A stretch of 64,000 nt of DNA from positions 1,736,001 through 1,800,000 of the forward strand of contig OZ221973.1 in NCBI GenBank assembly GCA_965119745.1, read 5' to 3'. The first letter of the stretch is position 1, and the number at the start of each line of letters is the position of its first letter. Source of the DNA: CAJFUR01 sp904420575 (GTDB lineage Bacteria; Actinomycetota; Coriobacteriia; Coriobacteriales; Eggerthellaceae). The position numbers were made by a program, and so were the translations under genes. The notes below the pieces were generated by a model. That model saw only the letters and a program-made list of their open reading frames with translations, made no database searches and had not been told where the DNA came from. Positions 56,781 through 64,000 of the stretch are shown here, one piece after another.

Positions 56781-59153
56781 ATGGAATTCAAGAACGACCT
56801 TGGCAAGCCGTGGAAATACGAGGAAGGCGACTTCACCGTCGTGCGCACCTCCATGTGGTCGCCGCCGGGCTGCCACCCGGTGGGCTGCGGCCTGAAGCTC
56901 TACGTTGACAAGGAAGGCCGCCTCGACCATGTGGAGGGCGACGAGAACAACCCCATCACCAAGGGCCGCCTGTGCGTCCGCTGCCTGGCGCTCAAGGACT
57001 ACGTGTACAATCCCAGCCGCATCGTGGTCCCCCTGAAGCGCGACCCGCAGTTCCGCGGCCAGCACGACAAGTGGGAGCGCATCTCGTGGGAAGAGGCGTA
57101 CGAGACCATCCGCGACAACGTCGTGCGGCTCGTCGAAGAGCACGGGGCCGAATGCATCGTCGGCCTCAACGGCACGGGCCGCTCGGGCGGGATCATCCTG
57201 AACGACCTCGTCCAGGCATGCCTGGGCAGCCCGAACGCGACCACGCCGCTTTCGGGCTTCGCCTGCTACCAGCCGCGGTCGGTGGCATGCAGCGGCGTTT
57301 TGGGAGCCTACTATCCCGAGATCGACTATGCCGGCGGGCTGGAGGGGACGTACGACAACCCGGCCTACACCGTCCCGGAAGTGATCGTGTGCTGGGGCAA
57401 GATGCCGCTGGCGTCGAACGGCGACGGTTTGTGGGGGCATGCGGTCATCGACCTCATGAAGCGCGGCGCCAAGCTGATCTGCGTCGATCCGCGCATCACG
57501 TGGCTTTCCACCCGCGCCGAAATCCAATTGCGCGTGCGGCCGGGAACCGACACCGCCCTGGCCATGGCATGGCTTCACGTCATCATAAACGAGGGCCTGT
57601 ACGACCACGACTTCGTCGACCGCTGGTGCTACGGCTTCGACGAGTTCGCACAGCGCCTGAACGATCCCGAAAAGGGTATGACGCCGGAAAAGGCCGCGGA
57701 AATCTGCGAGGTGCCTGTGGAGGACATCTACCAGGCCGCGCGCCGCTACGCCACGGCCAAGCCCGCCACCATCGCCTGGGGCCTGGCCCTCGACCAGAAC
57801 CAGAACGGCAACCAGGCCGGCCAGTGCATCGTCGCGCTCATGGCCATCACGGGCAACGTGGACGTGCCCGGCGGGCAGATCATCGCCGAAGTGGCTGCGG
57901 CGCCCGTTGCCGAGGCGGGCGAGGCCGGCGACGCCGAGGAGACCAAGCGCCCGACAAAGCGCATGGGTTGGGACAGCCTTGCGCCCGAACTGCAAGAGAA
58001 GCTGCTCGGCTACGACCGGTATCCGTTCTTCTGCGACAACATGCGGCAGGGACACCCCGATTGCACGCTCGACGCCATGGTGACGGGCGATCCGTACAAG
58101 GTCCGCATGGTGTGGGTGCAATCCACCAACATGATTTCCGGGACATGCGGCGCCGAGCCGGAAAAATGGTACCAAGGCCTCATGAACGCCGAGTTCAACA
58201 TGGCGACGGACCTGTTCGTCACCCCTACCATCGAGGCTGCCTGCGACCTGTTTTTGCCGCTTTCCACCTGCCCCGAGAAAGACGACGTGAACATGGCCCA
58301 CTACGGCGGGTCGCCCATCATGCATGGATCCACCAACCGGGCCATCGACCCCGGGGAGACCAAGGGCGACCAGCAGATCCTCATCGACCTCGGCCGCTGG
58401 ATGCAGAAGCAACACGTCATGGACGCCTACGAGGACCTGCACGACCTTCTGAGCAAGACGCGTGCGGCCCGCGCAGGCGTGACGTTCGAAGAGCTGCGCG
58501 AAGAGGTGTACCACCAGCGCGGCGTGAACTACCGCAAGTACGAGACGGGGCTTTTGCGCCCCGACCGCAAGCCCGGGTTCCTCACGCCCACGGGCCGCGT
58601 CGAGCTGTGGTCGATGACCTATGCGAACAACGGCGAGGACCCGCTGCCGTACTACCAGGAGCCCGCGATGAGCCCGCGCGACCCGGCGACCAAGGACGAC
58701 TACCCCTTCTGCCTCACCACGGGCGCCCGCACGTACTGCTTCTTCCATAGCGAGCATCGGCAGGTTCCCGTCTTGCGCGAGCTCAACCCGAATCCGCTCG
58801 TCGAGATCAATCCCGAGGACGCGGCCAGGCTCGGCGTGGCCGACGGGCAGTGGGTGGAGGTGTCCAACCCGCTCGGCTCGGCCAAGCTGAAAGCCAAGGT
58901 CACCGTGGCGGTGAAGCCGGGGACGGTCATGGCCCAGCACGGCTGGTGGTTCCCCGAGCGCGACGATCTGGCCGAAGCTCCCAACCTGTACGGCACGCTG
59001 GACTCCAACGTGAACCGCCTCATCCCGAACCACCACAATTCCAAGCTGGGGTACGGCGCCCCCTACAAGTCGAGCATCTGCAAGATCGTGCCTCTCAAGG
59101 AAAGCTACGACACCGACATGGACCTCGTGGCCCGGAAATTCAGCATCGGTTAG
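56781..59153 (+). CDS. Molybdopterin oxidoreductase without an adjacent 4Fe-4S gene
   Basis: 790 residues, sister of 53511 but without the C-terminal-domain insertion. FeS ligands CHPVGC and LCVRC; NGTGRSGGIIL; GFACYQPRSVAC; VCWGKMPLASNGDGLWGHAV; RPGTD; WGLALDQNQNGNQ; QHGWWFPERD. The start matches 53511; AGAGGAAG precedes it. A terminator hairpin follows the stop directly, so no 4Fe-4S subunit is co-encoded. It probably borrows the one from 56081 or another in the cell. Cytoplasmic. Confidence 0.94.
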   Translation: MEFKNDLGKPWKYEEGDFTVVRTSMWSPPGCHPVGCGLKLYVDKEGRLDHVEGDENNPITKGRLCVRCLALKDYVYNPSRIVVPLKRDPQFRGQHDKWERISWEEAYETIRDNVVRLVEEHGAECIVGLNGTGRSGGIILNDLVQACLGSPNATTPLSGFACYQPRSVACSGVLGAYYPEIDYAGGLEGTYDNPAYTVPEVIVCWGKMPLASNGDGLWGHAVIDLMKRGAKLICVDPRITWLSTRAEIQLRVRPGTDTALAMAWLHVIINEGLYDHDFVDRWCYGFDEFAQRLNDPEKGMTPEKAAEICEVPVEDIYQAARRYATAKPATIAWGLALDQNQNGNQAGQCIVALMAITGNVDVPGGQIIAEVAAAPVAEAGEAGDAEETKRPTKRMGWDSLAPELQEKLLGYDRYPFFCDNMRQGHPDCTLDAMVTGDPYKVRMVWVQSTNMISGTCGAEPEKWYQGLMNAEFNMATDLFVTPTIEAACDLFLPLSTCPEKDDVNMAHYGGSPIMHGSTNRAIDPGETKGDQQILIDLGRWMQKQHVMDAYEDLHDLLSKTRAARAGVTFEELREEVYHQRGVNYRKYETGLLRPDRKPGFLTPTGRVELWSMTYANNGEDPLPYYQEPAMSPRDPATKDDYPFCLTTGARTYCFFHSEHRQVPVLRELNPNPLVEINPEDAARLGVADGQWVEVSNPLGSAKLKAKVTVAVKPGTVMAQHGWWFPERDDLAEAPNLYGTLDSNVNRLIPNHHNSKLGYGAPYKSSICKIVPLKESYDTDMDLVARKFSIG

Positions 59154-59160
59154 CGCAAAA

Positions 59161-59195
59161 CCCGGCAGGCCGCCGAACGACGGCGGCCTGCCGGG
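59161..59195. terminator. Strong hairpin terminator
   Basis: CCCGGCAGGCCGCCG (59161-59175) and CGGCGGCCTGCCGGG (59181-59195) form a perfect 15-bp stem with loop AACGA, seven bases after the molybdoenzyme stop. Confidence 0.8.
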
Positions 59196-59541
59196 CTGCG
59201 AGATGCCCTTCGGGAGCGCCGTAGCTCGGGTAAGAGGCCGCGTGCGTTCTTGTCCGCAGCCCTTTCAGACACGTATCGGTTCGCTTCGACGGTGGTTCGA
59301 CAGAGGTATTCGAGACCCGTTGCAGGAACGCGTCGCGACCGATCAAGACAAAGAATAGCCTGGGCTCGGCACGAGGGCGCGTCCGACGAAGAAAAAACGA
59401 CCAAGGGGGTTGAAAATCCTCCCATTGCTTGCCAATTCGATCCCGGCCCTTGTTTTCCGTAGTCCGAAACAACCCTCCGGCCTCCGTACAATGGAGCGCA
59501 AGGCGCGCAGGCGCTGCATCATCCAAGCAAGGAGGGCGAAG
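59196..59541. promoter_or_regulatory. Upstream region of the flavoprotein gene
   Basis: 346 nt without a supported gene. TACAAT (59487-59492) sits between CTCC (59482-59485) and GGAG (59493-59496), a plausible -10 with a small dyad, about 50 nt before the flavoprotein start. I cannot point to a clear -35. Nothing else recognised in 59200-59480. Confidence 0.4.
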
Positions 59542-61380
59542 ATGAAAGAAGAAGGTCACAGGGAAGAACTGCAAGGGAAATCAGCATTCAGCAGGAGAAA
59601 CTTCATCAAGGGAATGGCATCGGCCGGCATAGTGACGGCTTCGGGCATCGCTTTGGCGGGATGCGCGGGCAAAGATGCTTCCGCCGGATCCGAAGGCGGG
59701 CCCGAAACCGATCCCGAGGCGCAGGCGCGCCAGGCGTTCGAAGCAGAAGCGGCGCCCATACCGCCGGTCGACCCGCCAGAGTCGTGGGACTTCGAAACGG
59801 ACGTGGTCGTGGTGGGATCGGGCGGCGGCGGCATGGTGGGAGCCCTTCGCCTGGCACGGGCGGGACGCAAGGTCATCGTCCTAGAAAAAGACACCGTCAC
59901 GGGCGGCGCTTCGCGCTATTCCGGCTTCTTCGTCAACGTGGGCGGACATCGCCTGGCGGAAGAAGTGAAGTGGGCGTGGCCCAGCTACCCCTATGACCCC
60001 GACAACATCGTGCGGTATCTGAACCAGAGCTGGCAGATGACGGCCGACACCGTGCTTTTGAAGGAAATGCTCGTGCAAGGCCCGAAATGCATTGACTGGA
60101 TGGAAGCCGAACTGGGAATTCCGTGGGCGCCGTTCAGCGACAAGTTCCCTGCGGGCGCGCAGTCGGTGTATTGGGAAGGCCAGATTTCGGCCAAGAACTC
60201 CATCAAGATCAACGACCACACCTTCAACTACCTGACCGAACTGGCCGAGAAGGAAGGCGTCGACATCCAGCTGGGCATGACGGTCAAGGCGCTGGTCATG
60301 CAAGACGGTGCCGTCGTAGGCGTGAAGGCGGCCGACGGTGACGGCGCCGAGAAGTTCTATCGCGGGTCGAGTGCCGTGCTGCTCACGGCAGGCGGCTTCG
60401 AAATGAACCGTGCCATGCTGAAGCGCTACATCGGCCCCATGACGCAAGGTTTCGCCAACGTGCCCTGTCCGCCGTGCAACACCGGCGAATGCATCCGCAT
60501 GGGCATCGGCGCCGGCGCCGACATTTCCGGCAAGGGGTCGACGCACTGCTATGACGGCGGCGTGTGGTGGAAGGACTACGAAGAGTTCGAAACGCGCATG
60601 ACCGCGCACATCAACAAGGACGGCAACCAAGGCGTGCGCCAACCATGGCTGCGCATCAACTGCAACGGCGAGCGCGTGCCGTACCTGGGCGCCACCTACA
60701 CTGCCTATCCCTATGCGCCGGCGGGCGACGTGATGGTCCACGGGCTGACCGACCAGGCGGCCGTCGAGGCGGCCCAGCCCGAAGGCCGCACGTACGTGTG
60801 CTTCGACTCGAAGTACGAGGACTTGGTTACTGAAAACTACTTCGGCCAGGCGGTGTGCCGCGTTGGGAAGATCATTCCCGACGACGATCCCTGGATCGAC
60901 CGCGTGCCCGATTTCCAACGCGATTGGCGCACAGGCTTCGGGCAGATGGTAGACCAGGGCGCCGTGAAGAAATGCGACACCATCGAAGAGCTCGAAGAGG
61001 CGTTGGGCCTGAACAAGGGAGTGCTCGTGAACGCCGTGGCGGAATGGAACAAGGCGTGCGAGGCTGGCACGGACTCGCTGGAAAGCTATCCGTACGACCC
61101 CTCATGGCTCATTCCCATCAGCGATCCGCCGTACTACGGTTCCAAGATCGGCGCGAATCTGTTCACGACGAAGTGCGGCCTGCGCATCACCCCGCGCATG
61201 GAAGTGGTGAACACCGAGGGCAACGTCATTCCCGGCCTGTATGCAGGCTGGCACACGGCCGGCGGCTCGAATGGCGAAGGCGTCATCTGCGGGCATCCCT
61301 TCGGAGGGCCGTTCGGCGACATTGGCCAGTCGTTCCTGGGAGGCTACATGGCCGCAGGCGCCATCGTGGGCGAGGCGTAA
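59542..61380 (+). CDS. Tat-exported FAD-dependent reductase (fumarate reductase-like)
   Basis: 612 residues. Twin-arginine signal SRRNFIKG (17-24), hydrophobic stretch, and a lipobox-like LAGC (Cys41), so probably a lipid-anchored protein on the outer face of the membrane. Then a FAD-binding fold starting DVVVVGSGGGGMVGALRLAR (about 88) and ending GWHTAGGSNGEGVICGHPFG. Related to fumarate/urocanate reductases and 3-oxosteroid dehydrogenases; it lacks an FMN-binding or haem domain of its own. AAGGAGG precedes the ATG. Such proteins use organic acceptors for respiration in Eggerthellaceae. Acceptor and electron donor unknown. Confidence 0.9.
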   Translation: MKEEGHREELQGKSAFSRRNFIKGMASAGIVTASGIALAGCAGKDASAGSEGGPETDPEAQARQAFEAEAAPIPPVDPPESWDFETDVVVVGSGGGGMVGALRLARAGRKVIVLEKDTVTGGASRYSGFFVNVGGHRLAEEVKWAWPSYPYDPDNIVRYLNQSWQMTADTVLLKEMLVQGPKCIDWMEAELGIPWAPFSDKFPAGAQSVYWEGQISAKNSIKINDHTFNYLTELAEKEGVDIQLGMTVKALVMQDGAVVGVKAADGDGAEKFYRGSSAVLLTAGGFEMNRAMLKRYIGPMTQGFANVPCPPCNTGECIRMGIGAGADISGKGSTHCYDGGVWWKDYEEFETRMTAHINKDGNQGVRQPWLRINCNGERVPYLGATYTAYPYAPAGDVMVHGLTDQAAVEAAQPEGRTYVCFDSKYEDLVTENYFGQAVCRVGKIIPDDDPWIDRVPDFQRDWRTGFGQMVDQGAVKKCDTIEELEEALGLNKGVLVNAVAEWNKACEAGTDSLESYPYDPSWLIPISDPPYYGSKIGANLFTTKCGLRITPRMEVVNTEGNVIPGLYAGWHTAGGSNGEGVICGHPFGGPFGDIGQSFLGGYMAAGAIVGEA

Positions 61381-61437
61381 AGGCGCAAACGCCCTGGCGG
61401 TCCGTGTGTGGCTTCGGGGCGTTTGCTCACGCTGCGA

Positions 61438-62391
61438 TCAGCTGGCCGGTTCCTGTCCGCGGGAATCGGCCAGCAGCCGTTTCAACTCCTCAAGGTAACC
61501 GCTGGCGCACGCGTTGAGGTTCTGCTCGTCGTACAGGATGTACAGATCGGCGACCATGCTGAATTCCTCCACCGAGAACATGCGGAAGCCCTCGCGGGGG
61601 CGGCCCGAGGCGAAGACGCTTTCCATGACGATGCCGAAGGTGTCTGGGGAATCTTGCAGGAAGTAGTCGGAATAGCTGGAGAAAGGCTGGTTGTCCACCT
61701 CGATGTGCACGCCGTGGTGGGAAAAGTACTCGGCATAGCGGCTGCGGGCGTTGTTCATGTTGCTCGTGTTGCCCAAAACCAGCGTCATGCCCTCCAGGTC
61801 GGCCGCATGAAGGCGGTCTTTCCCGAACAGCGGGTTGCGCGACGTCATCCAGAAGCACACCTCCTGCGAATCGATGAAGACGCTGCGCAAGGTGCCGGGC
61901 AATTCTATCTGGTTGACCTCGTCTTTCTTGTCGAATGTGCGCACGAGGGGAAACGTGGTCATGTCCACGACGCACTCGCTCACCGATTCCACGTTCGCGT
62001 TCATTTTCGGAGAGAACAGCAGCTCCACGGTCGCTTCGGGATGCTTGTCGCAAAACGTCTCGCGGGCCTTGACGAACAGGTCCTCTATCCAGGGAAGTTC
62101 CAAGAAGCCGACGGTCAAAGACGTGGAGCTTCGGGCGAGCGCGTTGCATTCCTCAAGCATTTCGTCGAAGTCCGCCACGATGACGCGGGCTTTCTTCAAG
62201 AACAGGCGTCCCATGGGGGTGAGCGTGAGCTGGCCGTCCCGCTTTGCGACGAGCGGCCCGCCCAGCTCGCATTCGATGGCGCGGATATGGGCTCTGAGGG
62301 TTGGTTGGGACAAGAACAGCTCGTTTGCGGCCTTCGTGTAGTTGAGCGTCTTGACGAACGTGATGAATTCCTTCATGAAAGAGACGTTCAC
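61438..62391 (-). CDS. LysR-family transcriptional regulator
   Basis: 317 residues. N-terminal winged helix-turn-helix (about 6-65; LNYTKAANELFLSQPTLRAH) and a C-terminal effector-binding domain containing SLTVGFLELPWIEDLF. The GTG at 62391 is favoured by GGAGGAA 4 nt before; an ATG five codons later at 62376 has none. It is convergent with the flavoprotein (57-nt gap) and upstream of nothing on its own strand, so its targets could be the flavoprotein, the MFS gene behind it, or itself. Confidence 0.88.
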   Translation of the reverse strand: MNVSFMKEFITFVKTLNYTKAANELFLSQPTLRAHIRAIECELGGPLVAKRDGQLTLTPMGRLFLKKARVIVADFDEMLEECNALARSSTSLTVGFLELPWIEDLFVKARETFCDKHPEATVELLFSPKMNANVESVSECVVDMTTFPLVRTFDKKDEVNQIELPGTLRSVFIDSQEVCFWMTSRNPLFGKDRLHAADLEGMTLVLGNTSNMNNARSRYAEYFSHHGVHIEVDNQPFSSYSDYFLQDSPDTFGIVMESVFASGRPREGFRMFSVEEFSMVADLYILYDEQNLNACASGYLEELKRLLADSRGQEPAS

Positions 62392-62536
62392 GATTCCTCC
62401 GATGGGTGCAAGGGCGGATGCCGTACGGGCCGGCGCGTCGGTGCGTACGGTCCTTTCGGCCACGTCCAGCCTAGAAGGTATCGACCTGCGGGTCAAGAGC
62501 GACCGTGGGACAGGTTTCGGGTTTTCGCCTTGCCCT

Positions 62537-63775
62537 TTAGCCCTGCCGCATGCGGGACAGCAGCAGGGCCGTCAGCGCCGAAAGCCCCAGCGCGCCGGCA
62601 CCGAGCGCCGCCAGGGCCGCCGTGCCGAACACGTAGCTGCCTGCGACGGTGGCCGACGTGCCCATGACGGAGGGGCCGACCAGCGCGGCCGGAATGAGCA
62701 CGAGGTTCAGGACGGACAGGTTCTCCGCGTAGTGCTTCGGCCCGAACGCCGTCGCCATGAATCCCGATCCGAGTGCGGACACGCCGCCGATGCCGATGCC
62801 GCCCACCAGCACGGCCACCGCCATGAGGGGCACGGAGGCGGCCACGAGCGCGCCAACGGCCAAGGCGCATCCCAGGAAATGGGACGCCGCCACCACGGCC
62901 ATGGCGCGGCCTGTCCCCAGCACGTCGAACAGCAGGCCGCCCACCAGGCGCCCGGCGCCGTTGCACACGGACAGCAGGCCCACCAGGCCCACCGCCACGG
63001 CGACGTCGGCCCCGGACTCAAGCGCAATCTGGTTGGCCGACCCTATGAATCCCAGCCCGATGCAGCTTGCCAGGAACATCCATCCGGCATACGACCAGAA
63101 CGCCGGGGTGGCCAGCATGCCCTTCGTGTCGCGATCGGCGCCTGCCTGCGCGGCCTCGCCCCTTCCGGCAGAAGCTTCGGGCCGGGGCAGGGCAGAGGCC
63201 TCGGCGTCCGTCGGCCTGTGCAGCGCGAGGGAGGCCACGACCACCACCAGCGCCAGAGCGGCGGCCAGCACGACGAAGGCCCGCCTCCAGCCCAGGGCGG
63301 CGAACAGCCCGGTGGCCACGGATCCCAGCACCAACGTGGACGCGCCGTAGCACAAAAGCAGCGCGCCCGAGGCCAGCCCCGCCTTGTCGGGGAACCAGGC
63401 CACGCTCGCGCCCATGGTGGCCGTGTAGGCCATGCCCACGCTGCAGCCGCCCAAACCGCCGTAGGCCGCATACAGAAGCCAAGGGGTGTCCTGCCGCATG
63501 AACAGCGCCGAAAGCACAAAGGCCACGAACATGCCGGCCGCCGCGATGGCAAGCGTCGTGCGGGCCGACGTGCGGGCCGCCACCTTCGCGCCTACGATGC
63601 CGCCCGCGCAGAACGCCCACATGAGCACCGTGAAGGTGAACGAGAGCACCGTCGGCTCCCAACCGAACTCCTGCGCCAGCGGCGCCGAGAACACCGACCA
63701 CCCGTAGATGAACCCGATGGCCGCCATGACCAGGCATCCTGCGGCAAGCCGCACCCCACGTCGTCTCCAGGCCAT
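62537..63775 (-). CDS. MFS transporter (OxlT-like)
   Basis: 412 residues, twelve helices. Helix segments IGFIYGWSVFSAPLAQEFGW and GFIGSANQIALESGADVAVA are typical of the oxalate:formate group; the central loop (about 180-215) is long, with Pro, Glu and Ala. The ATG at 63775 has GGAGGAG just before it; earlier ATG and TTG codons (63790, 63814) are possible. It is transcribed towards the LysR gene, 145 nt away. With the flavoprotein it may form a substrate-uptake/reduction pair. Confidence 0.83.
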   Translation of the reverse strand: MAWRRRGVRLAAGCLVMAAIGFIYGWSVFSAPLAQEFGWEPTVLSFTFTVLMWAFCAGGIVGAKVAARTSARTTLAIAAAGMFVAFVLSALFMRQDTPWLLYAAYGGLGGCSVGMAYTATMGASVAWFPDKAGLASGALLLCYGASTLVLGSVATGLFAALGWRRAFVVLAAALALVVVVASLALHRPTDAEASALPRPEASAGRGEAAQAGADRDTKGMLATPAFWSYAGWMFLASCIGLGFIGSANQIALESGADVAVAVGLVGLLSVCNGAGRLVGGLLFDVLGTGRAMAVVAASHFLGCALAVGALVAASVPLMAVAVLVGGIGIGGVSALGSGFMATAFGPKHYAENLSVLNLVLIPAALVGPSVMGTSATVAGSYVFGTAALAALGAGALGLSALTALLLSRMRQG

Positions 63776-64000
63776 AACGCTCCTCCGCATTCGCTTCCGA
63801 TCCTTCTCCTGCAAGAAGTGTAGAGGCCTGCTCGCGCCCCGTCATGGACTGGGAAGGCTTATTTCGCCGGCAAGGACTGCCGGCGGCGCGAGGGCTATAA
63901 GGCCAGGCGTTCCGTGTGCCCGAGGGGAAGGAGAGGGGGAGGCTGCCTGGGTCCGCCCGATTTTCTGGGCGCTTATGCGCGAAGTGGCGGCAGGGACGCG
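63776..64000. other. Window end, no gene seen
   Basis: GC-rich sequence upstream of the MFS gene with no convincing open frame or strong structure. Confidence 0.5.

Noticed and set aside
1..64000. Insertion sequences, prophage, tRNA or rRNA genes
   Set aside because: No transposase, integrase, phage structural gene, cloverleaf or ribosomal RNA sequence was recognised.

Overview
The window is GC-rich, densely coding DNA apart from one short AT-rich island. It looks like an accessory region of an anaerobic gut actinobacterium of the Coriobacteriia, most likely Eggerthellaceae (Eggerthella or Gordonibacter type). That call is an inference. It rests on stacks of cytoplasmic DMSO-reductase-family molybdoenzymes paired with small 4Fe-4S proteins, LuxR regulators fused to membrane domains, many MFS carriers, and a Tat-exported flavoprotein reductase. 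No tRNA, rRNA, transposase or CRISPR array was seen.

Layout. 2-2.1 kb: end of a molybdoenzyme and its 4Fe-4S partner, then a SlyD-like FKBP and two small zinc-ribbon genes (2.3-3.2 kb). 3.2-5.6 kb: decayed low-complexity DNA, a DUF559-like gene and a repeat-rich gap. 5.6-16.2 kb: a membrane LuxR regulator divergent from a molybdoenzyme/4Fe-4S pair, an MFS and an SLC13 transporter, and a second molybdoenzyme/4Fe-4S pair. 16.4-21.1 kb: a YcxB-like membrane protein, a second repeat locus, a soluble LuxR protein and a minus-strand molybdoenzyme unit. 21.2-22.2 kb: two divergent zinc-ribbon genes with Pro/Ala-rich tails around the AT-rich island. 22.3-29.5 kb: molybdoenzyme, 4Fe-4S protein, MmgE/PrpD protein and two MFS carriers. 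29.6-32.2 kb: a two-TM protein, a zinc-ribbon gene, then SufE and SufS. 32.4-38.4 kb: a mirrored set of two L-fucose-isomerase-like and two small ACP-like genes, divergent from a PucR regulator. 38.5-43.9 kb: a minus-strand molybdoenzyme unit divergent from a second membrane LuxR regulator. 44.1-53.4 kb: two sister molybdoenzyme/4Fe-4S pairs and two MFS carriers. 53.5-59.2 kb: two related molybdoenzymes, one 4Fe-4S protein and one zinc-ribbon gene. 59.5-63.8 kb: a Tat lipoprotein flavin reductase, a LysR regulator and an MFS carrier.

In all there are ten molybdopterin catalytic subunits (one cut by the window edge), nine 4Fe-4S partners and seven carriers. The natural reading is a battery of substrate-specific cytoplasmic reductases or dehydroxylases for diet- or host-derived compounds. 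Carriers would bring in substrate or exchange it for product, and membrane LuxR proteins would sense it. Catechol dehydroxylases of Eggerthella are the closest characterised precedent known to me; no substrate can be assigned from sequence alone.

The less expected structure is: (a) small Cys-rich zinc-ribbon genes followed by a strong hairpin and then a molybdoenzyme, three times; (b) the FucI-like/ACP-like mirrored operon; (c) near-identical 4Fe-4S genes beside diverged catalytic genes; (d) dispersed 24-nt repeats in facing arrays at two loci.
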